Shown: positions 14,766-19,834 of the stretch, piece by piece | Numbering within the stretch: the first letter of the stretch is position 1 | Layout of the letters: every line of letters starts with the position of its first letter | Origin: JAADEM01 sp965371855 | GTDB lineage: Bacteria; Bacteroidota; Bacteroidia; Bacteroidales; Marinilabiliaceae | Length of the DNA: 19,834 nucleotides | Direction: 5' to 3' | Assembly (NCBI GenBank): GCA_965371855.1 | Contig: CBDUZZ010000076.1 | Location: forward strand, 1-19,834 | The notes under the pieces: model-generated | Database searches by the model: none | Seen by the model: the letters and a program-made list of their open reading frames with translations, nothing else | What the model was told of the DNA's origin: nothing | Made by a program: the position numbers and the translations under genes

Positions 14766-14944
14766 TATTTCGGTGCTCTGCACCTTATTATTTTGTTATT
14801 AATGTACTATCTACAAATATTGGCGGAGCTCTGCCCCTCATATTGATTGAGAACATTATAAAAAAAAATCAATAAGGTGCAGAGCACCAGTAACATTTGT
14901 AAAAATATAAATACAAACAATAATCAGGTGCAGAGCACCGAAAC
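14766..14944 (+). repeat. REP-like composite repeat cluster, right of the transposase gene
   Basis: Same order as the left cluster: TCGGTGCTCTGCACCT (14770-14785), CTACAAATATT (14811-14821), a GC-rich short hairpin (GGCGGAGCTCTGCC), then AGGTGCAGAGCACC (from 14875) and AGGTGCAGAGCACCGAAAC (from 14926). Spacings equal those on the left: 41 bp from first palindrome to CTACAAATATT, and 51 bp between the last two palindromes. TATTGATT and AATCAATA form an extra inverted pair. Confidence 0.85.
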
Positions 14945-14964
14945 ATTTCATCCATTAAAACCGA

Positions 14965-17277
14965 ATGAAACAATACAAATTATATATATCCATGAAACAC
15001 GCACTATTTCTTATCACAATCACAACGATTCTGTTCTCATGCGAGGACTACAAAAAACAGACTGGCAATGCCGGGCATGACCTTATCTTTAACTCCCTGG
15101 CAAACCGCTGGGATGAGGCTATACCACAGGGTAACGGAATGTTAGGCACTCTTATCTGGCAAAAAGGTGACAACCTGCGTTTCTCTCTCGACAGAGCCGA
15201 CCTGTGGGATTTGCGTCCAATGCACAACCTTCAAAGCCCGAAATATAAGTACAAATGGGTTTATGACAATTGGAAAAACAATACATATAAAGAGGTGCAA
15301 AAAGCCTTTGACAACCCTTATGACAAAACAGCAGCACCATCAAAAATTCCTGCTGCTGCACTTGAATTTAATGTAAAGAAATGGGGAGAGGCAAATTCAG
15401 TTCATCTCTCGGTTGATAATGCTTTGTGTGAAGTTAAATGGCCGGACGGACAAAAACTACTTGCTTTTGTTGATGCTAAAGAGCCGGTCGGCTGGTTTCG
15501 TTTCGAGAATATAAAAGATGATATTACACCTGTTCTTGTTCCACCGGCATACAACACAACAGGTGATAAAGAAAACGTAAATTCACACTCAGGTCAGGAT
15601 CTGCGGCGGTTAGGTTATCCTGCAGGGAAAGTGACCATTAGTGAAAACCATGTTACATACGAACAAGAAGGTTGGGGTGGTTTCAAGTATATGGTTCATG
15701 TAACATGGAAAAAAAGTGGTAGCACAATAGATGGTTGCTGGAGCATCAGCTCTGAATTTCCCAAATGGGAAAAGTCTCCTTCTGCCATTGATGTAGTAAA
15801 AAATCATTTCCCTGCCGGATTCCAAAAATCATTCGATGAGCATAGTGAGTGGTGGAAAAATTTCTGGGCTAAGTCTTCTATTCATATCCCTGATAGCGTA
15901 CTTGAGAGGCAGTGGTATCTGGAGCAGTATAAATTCGGATCGGCAGCTCGTAACAACACCCCTCCTATCTCACTACAGGCTGTTTGGACTGCCGACAACG
16001 GGAAGCTGCCGCCATGGAAAGGAGATTTTCATCATGATCTTAACACTCAACTTAGCTACTGGCCGGCATATAGCGGTAATCACTTAGATTTGGAAACCGG
16101 GTTTATTAACTGGCTTTGGATACATAAAGAGACTTTTAAAAAATATACTAATACATATTTCGAAACATCCGGATTGAACGTGCCGGGTGTAACAACCCTC
16201 GAAGGCGACCCTATGGGTGGATGGATACAATACTCTTTCGGGCCTACCGTAAGCGCATGGCTGAGCCATCACTTTTATATGCACTGGCGTTATACCATGG
16301 ATCGCCAATTCCTCCGTGAAAAAGCATATCCATGGCTCAAAGATGTAGCAACATATCTGGAAGAGATATCGACAAAACGTACTGACGGTAAACGCAAACT
16401 TCCTATCAGCTCAAGCCCTGAAATTAACAATAACTCTAAAGATGCATGGTTTGGCGAAACGACAAATTTTGATCTGGCACTTATCAAATGGACTTATGCC
16501 AAAGCTGCTGAGTTGGCAGATGAACTTGGATATAGAAATGAGGCCAAACTCTGGAAGCAAATTCTTGATGAATGGCCAGACTATTCGATTGATGACAAAA
16601 CAGGATTGATGATAGCTCCCGGCCATCCATTCAACATTTCACACCGTCATTTTTCACACATGATGGCAATATATCCTCTGACCCAAATTAATTGGTCACA
16701 GGGTGAAGAAGCACAGCAACTCATTACAAAAACAGTTAACAATCTTACAACTCTGGGGTCAGACTGGTGGACAGGATACTCTTTCAGTTGGTTAGGAAAC
16801 ATACAGGCTCAGATGAAAGATGGTGATGCAGCAGCAAAGACTCTACGTGTTTTCGCTGAGAACTTCTGTTTGCCAAACTCTTTTCATGTTAATGGTGAGC
16901 AACACAACAGAGGATTCTCCAAATTCAAGTACCGTCCGTTTACACTGGAAGGCAACTTTACTTTTGCATCCGGCATTCAGGAGATGCTTATTCAAAGTAA
17001 CACCGGAACAGTAGAGGTATTCCCTGCCATACCGAAAAGCTGGGCAGACGCATCGTTCAAAAGTCTGAGAACAGAAGGTGCATTTTTGATTTCAGCAGAA
17101 AAACAGAAAGGAAAAGTTATTATTGTTGATATTCGCTCTGAAAAAGGTGGAATTATTAAGATTAAAAACCCATTTGAAAACAATGACTTTATCACCCATA
17201 CACCGGATATTTTAAGTGATGACATTATTGTTATTGATATGAAACAAGGGCAAAATGTTATTTTGAAAGCGAAATGA
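14965..17277 (+). CDS. GH95-type alpha-L-fucosidase-like lipoprotein
   Basis: The 770-aa protein is a glycoside hydrolase of the GH95 clan, whose members remove alpha-1,2-linked L-fucose or related sugars by inversion. A lipoprotein signal is present, with lipobox TILFSC; an ATG at 14992 would give a shorter signal peptide and is equally likely as start. The catalytic barrel includes GDFHHDLNTQLSYWPA, SSSPE and LEGNFTFASGIQEMLIQS. E486 of SSSPE matches the general acid Glu566 of Bifidobacterium AfcA. The Asn421-x-Asn423 site reads D358-L-N360, and the Asp766 position of the IDGNFG motif is E662. These changes suggest a distinct subgroup with another substrate or mechanism. Cell-surface or periplasmic location is expected. 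It lies beside remnants of other sugar-related genes. Confidence 0.8.
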   Translation: MKQYKLYISMKHALFLITITTILFSCEDYKKQTGNAGHDLIFNSLANRWDEAIPQGNGMLGTLIWQKGDNLRFSLDRADLWDLRPMHNLQSPKYKYKWVYDNWKNNTYKEVQKAFDNPYDKTAAPSKIPAAALEFNVKKWGEANSVHLSVDNALCEVKWPDGQKLLAFVDAKEPVGWFRFENIKDDITPVLVPPAYNTTGDKENVNSHSGQDLRRLGYPAGKVTISENHVTYEQEGWGGFKYMVHVTWKKSGSTIDGCWSISSEFPKWEKSPSAIDVVKNHFPAGFQKSFDEHSEWWKNFWAKSSIHIPDSVLERQWYLEQYKFGSAARNNTPPISLQAVWTADNGKLPPWKGDFHHDLNTQLSYWPAYSGNHLDLETGFINWLWIHKETFKKYTNTYFETSGLNVPGVTTLEGDPMGGWIQYSFGPTVSAWLSHHFYMHWRYTMDRQFLREKAYPWLKDVATYLEEISTKRTDGKRKLPISSSPEINNNSKDAWFGETTNFDLALIKWTYAKAAELADELGYRNEAKLWKQILDEWPDYSIDDKTGLMIAPGHPFNISHRHFSHMMAIYPLTQINWSQGEEAQQLITKTVNNLTTLGSDWWTGYSFSWLGNIQAQMKDGDAAAKTLRVFAENFCLPNSFHVNGEQHNRGFSKFKYRPFTLEGNFTFASGIQEMLIQSNTGTVEVFPAIPKSWADASFKSLRTEGAFLISAEKQKGKVIIVDIRSEKGGIIKIKNPFENNDFITHTPDILSDDIIVIDMKQGQNVILKAK

Positions 17278-17455
17278 GGTTGTTGAGGAACTGTAAAACT
17301 AATTAACTGGGAAATTGAGGAGGTGAGGAATCAAAATAGCGGGGAGCCTGCCTGCCGACATGTCAGGAGTACTGCAGACAGGAAATTGGACACCTGAGGA
17401 CTTGGAAATTTACTAATTGTTTTTTATAAGTTTATAGATTATAATATTTGAAATC
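17278..17455 (+). repeat. intergenic region with a GC-rich palindromic element
   Basis: GAGGAACTG/TTAACTGGGAAATTGAGGAGG low-complexity sequence is followed at 17346-17382 by an element beginning GCCTGCCTGCCGACATGTCA and ending CTGCAGACAGG. Its CCTGCCTGCC core matches the palindromes at 2724 and inside topB. An AT-rich stretch then leads to fbp. No exact TAnnTTTG promoter was found. Confidence 0.6.
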
Positions 17456-19456
17456 ATGTTACTAAAACAAACTTTATTAAAAATGAAATTTTCCGAACAA
17501 CAGTTACGTTATTTAAAACTTCTATCGAAACATTATCCAACGATACAGAAGGCCAGTACCGAGATTATTAATTTAAAAGCTATACTAAGCTTACCTAAAG
17601 GAACTGAACATTTTTTAAGTGATCTGCATGGCGAATATGAAGCTTTTACACATCTTTTAAATAATGCATCCGGAGTTATTAAAAAGAAAATAAATGAAAT
17701 TTTCAGGGATACACTACGTGATTATGAAAAAAAAGACCTTGCAACGCTAATCTATTATCCTAAAGAGAAAATAAAACTTATAAATAAAGAAGAACAGAAT
17801 ATTAATAAATGGTATAAAATCACATTACACCGCCTTACTAAAGTTTGTCGTTCTGTATCATCAAAATATACCCGGTCAAAAGTCCGTAAAACATTACCAA
17901 AAGATTTTTCTTACGTTATAGAAGAACTATTACATGAGGACGAAAATCAGATTAACAAACAGCATTATTATGACGGAATTATTGATACTATAATAAGCAC
18001 CGGTCGTGCCAAGCAATTCATTGTTGAACTATCTGTCTTGATAAGAAAACTTGCCATTGACCGTCTTCATATAGTAGGTGACATTTTCGACCGGGGACCT
18101 CATCCTGACCTGATTATTGATGAATTAATGAAACATCGAGATGTTGATATCCAGTGGGGAAATCATGACATCGTTTGGATGGGTGCAGCACTTGGTTCAA
18201 TGCCTCTGATTGCCACGTTAATTCGTATTGCAGCTCGCTATGACAACCTGAATACTGTTGAGGATGCCTACGGGATAAATTTACTGCCTCTTGCTACTTT
18301 TGCTATGCAGATGTATAAAGATGACCCATGTAAAGCTTTTCAACCAAAACTGACAGGTGAACGTGAATATAATGAGGATGAAATCTATTTGGTATCGCAA
18401 ATGCATAAAGCCATTTCGATTATTCAATTCAAACTTGAAGCTCGCTTAATAAAGGAACATCCAGAATTTAAAATGGATAACAGATTGCTGTTAGAGCATA
18501 TTGATATACAAAAAGAAACCATTAAAATTGGAGAAAAAGATTATCATTTAAACGACAAAAACTTCCCTACTATCGACCTTAAAGATCCATATCATCTAAC
18601 ACATATGGAAAAGGAATTAATGGAACGTTTAAAAAACTCCTTTCTTTCAAGTCAGAAACTGCAACAACAATTGAAATATCTGATTAATAAAGGAAGTATG
18701 TACCTTATTTTCAATTCTAACCTACTGTTTCATGGTTGTATTCCCATGACTCCTGACGAAAAGTTTAAAGAGCTAACAGTTGACGGTTCCGAATATTCGG
18801 GCAAAACGCTACTTGATAAATATGATGAAATAATACGACAATGTTATTATTCTCATACAAATACAGAAGAACATACTTCTAACTTAGATTACCTGTACTA
18901 CTTATGGGCTGGTCCGGATTCTCCACTTTTCGGAAAAACTAAGATGACTACTTTTGAACGATATTTTATTGATGACAAACAGACTCATACAGAGGACAAG
19001 AATCCATATTTTTTACTAAGGGATAAAGAGGAGTTAAGCACAAAAATATTAATAGAATTCGGCCTTAATCCCAACAATTCACATATAATAAACGGGCATG
19101 TTCCGGTTAAATTAAATGAAGGTGAGAACCCTGTTAAAGGAAATGGTAAGATGATCGTTATCGACGGAGGATTGTCAAAAGCATATCAACCGGTTACCGG
19201 AATTGCAGGATACACATTAATATACAACTCTTATGGGCTGATTCTTGCTGCGCACGAACCATTTGAGTCAAAACAAATGGCTATAAAAGAAGGAAAAGAC
19301 ATCATCTCATCGTTAAAAATACTTGAAAAAACAGCTGTCAGGAAAAGAGTTAAAGATACCGATATCGGTAATGACCTCAAAGAAGAGATTACTGACCTTG
19401 AACATCTTTTAATTGCATACCGAAAAGGTTATATAAAAGAGAATGGCAATAATTGA
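17456..19456 (+). CDS. fbp: class III fructose-1,6-bisphosphatase
   Basis: The 666-aa gluconeogenic enzyme hydrolyses fructose-1,6-bisphosphate to fructose-6-phosphate. It belongs to the large class III type of Firmicutes and Bacteroidetes, a calcineurin-like metallophosphatase. Metal-binding motifs: SDLHGEYEA (D56, H58), GDIFDRGPHPD (D209, D212), WGNHDIVW (N236, H237) and NGHVPVK near the C terminus. The middle of the protein contains the class-specific insertion. An ATG at 17483 (MKFSEQQLRYLKLL) is also possible and fits family N termini well; the first ATG adds nine residues. The gene seems intact, but a rearrangement junction lies directly at its stop codon. Confidence 0.95.
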   Translation: MLLKQTLLKMKFSEQQLRYLKLLSKHYPTIQKASTEIINLKAILSLPKGTEHFLSDLHGEYEAFTHLLNNASGVIKKKINEIFRDTLRDYEKKDLATLIYYPKEKIKLINKEEQNINKWYKITLHRLTKVCRSVSSKYTRSKVRKTLPKDFSYVIEELLHEDENQINKQHYYDGIIDTIISTGRAKQFIVELSVLIRKLAIDRLHIVGDIFDRGPHPDLIIDELMKHRDVDIQWGNHDIVWMGAALGSMPLIATLIRIAARYDNLNTVEDAYGINLLPLATFAMQMYKDDPCKAFQPKLTGEREYNEDEIYLVSQMHKAISIIQFKLEARLIKEHPEFKMDNRLLLEHIDIQKETIKIGEKDYHLNDKNFPTIDLKDPYHLTHMEKELMERLKNSFLSSQKLQQQLKYLINKGSMYLIFNSNLLFHGCIPMTPDEKFKELTVDGSEYSGKTLLDKYDEIIRQCYYSHTNTEEHTSNLDYLYYLWAGPDSPLFGKTKMTTFERYFIDDKQTHTEDKNPYFLLRDKEELSTKILIEFGLNPNNSHIINGHVPVKLNEGENPVKGNGKMIVIDGGLSKAYQPVTGIAGYTLIYNSYGLILAAHEPFESKQMAIKEGKDIISSLKILEKTAVRKRVKDTDIGNDLKEEITDLEHLLIAYRKGYIKENGNN

Positions 19457-19665
19457 GTATTACTTTTGTAAATGGATATTCATCGGTTCCCATCTGTACA
19501 CCTGCCCGAGCCGGATTACTCACCGGATTATCGCCATAGAATCATGGCATACTTAGGTATGGGCGTGTAGCACGTAAATACAAATTCGAAATGCCTCAAA
19601 TGTTAAAAGAGGCTGGTTATTATAGCGGAACTTACTTGAAGAGATCGAGGTTTCGCAAGGGTTAG
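19457..19665 (+). pseudogene. sulfatase remnant
   Basis: From the fbp stop the frame reads ITFVNGYSSVPICTPARAG, then LLTGLSP, a TAG stop (19537-19539), NHGI, and after a short gap YGRVARKYKFEMPQMLKEAG. This is the N-terminal active-site part of a type I sulfatase. CTPAR (C codon 19495-19497) is the formylglycine signature. TAG stands where related sequences commonly have Trp or Tyr (SPWNHGM). Homology fades after GYYSG at about 19632. The upstream start and all of the rest are missing. It fits with the loss of sulfated-glycan genes from this locus. Confidence 0.75.
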
Positions 19666-19834
19666 CGCAGATATTTTTTATCATTCTGTAGCTACACGCT
19701 CATAACATCCTCTATTTTAAGATCAAACAATTTTGTCATTTCACTTTGAATAAAATTTAGTTCTGGTATCAAAATTTTCTTTAACCCAACTTGGCTATAA
19801 TCAAATCTACTCACCACCATCCCAAACACTTACA
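19666..19834. other. non-coding or unresolved right edge
   Basis: No confident gene. A 42-codon frame on the minus strand (19692-19820, starting MVVSRFDYSQVGLKKILIPE) could be a small or truncated protein, but I do not recognise it and the window ends there. Confidence 0.3.

Noticed and set aside
14087..14944. Possible CRISPR-like repeats around the transposase
   Set aside because: The palindromes differ in orientation and spacing and there are no uniform spacers; REP/BIME organisation fits better.
14877..15080. Short forward frame upstream of the GH95 gene
   Set aside because: It consists of REP-like repeats and then overlaps the GH95 gene in another frame.
19692..19820. 42-aa minus-strand ORF as a real gene
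   Set aside because: Too short, no recognised motif and no clear promoter; kept only as a possibility in the edge entry.

Overview
The window reads as a low-GC Bacteroidetes chromosome, most likely Bacteroidales. The reasons are several TAnnTTTG-type -7 promoter motifs, start codons preceded by A-rich stretches instead of Shine-Dalgarno sequences, the protein families present (DUF5107, a DUF6132-like small protein, class III fructose-1,6-bisphosphatase, GH95, DUF3343) and a heavy load of short intergenic palindromes. The species cannot be named from the sequence alone.

Layout. Positions 1-210 hold a tRNA-Asp gene with a strong terminator, preceded by a 58-bp tandem repeat built from a broken tRNA-Asp copy. 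topB (DNA topoisomerase III) follows; its stop codon is shared with a 152-bp inverted-repeat element. From 2.9 to 7.6 kb a one-directional cluster encodes selenium handling: selD, a four-helix-bundle protein, a YedE-type selenium transporter, a TusA/YedF-like carrier, a class V aminotransferase-fold cysteine desulfurase/selenocysteine lyase and a DUF3343 Se/S carrier-like protein. Together they could import selenium, mobilise it from selenocysteine, carry it and activate it as selenophosphate. No selenocysteine-insertion gene or selenoenzyme is in the window, so the end use of the selenium is not visible. From 7.7 to 9.2 kb lie a secreted protein of unknown function and a divergent small membrane protein.

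From 9.4 to 13.4 kb housekeeping genes run leftward: a solitary trpB, then folD and ffh, which look like an ffh-folD operon. Between trpB and folD are a group II intron 3' relic (domain V/VI-like) and the C-terminal stub of a surface protein.

From 13.5 kb rightward the region shows decay of a carbohydrate locus. The first 80 or so residues of a sugar-porter MFS protein are fused in frame to the tail of a DUF5107 protein. A Y1 (HUH) REP-associated-type transposase gene follows, bracketed by two composite repeat clusters with the same internal spacing. Next come a GH95-type fucosidase-like lipoprotein with altered catalytic residues, class III fbp, and a sulfatase remnant that starts directly at the fbp stop codon and carries an in-frame TAG.

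The most noteworthy signals are the matched repeat clusters around the transposase, a palindromic element read in frame inside topB, the tRNA-derived tandem repeat, the GH95 active-site changes, the group II intron relic in the trpB leader, and the selenium cluster with an inserted four-helix-bundle gene.
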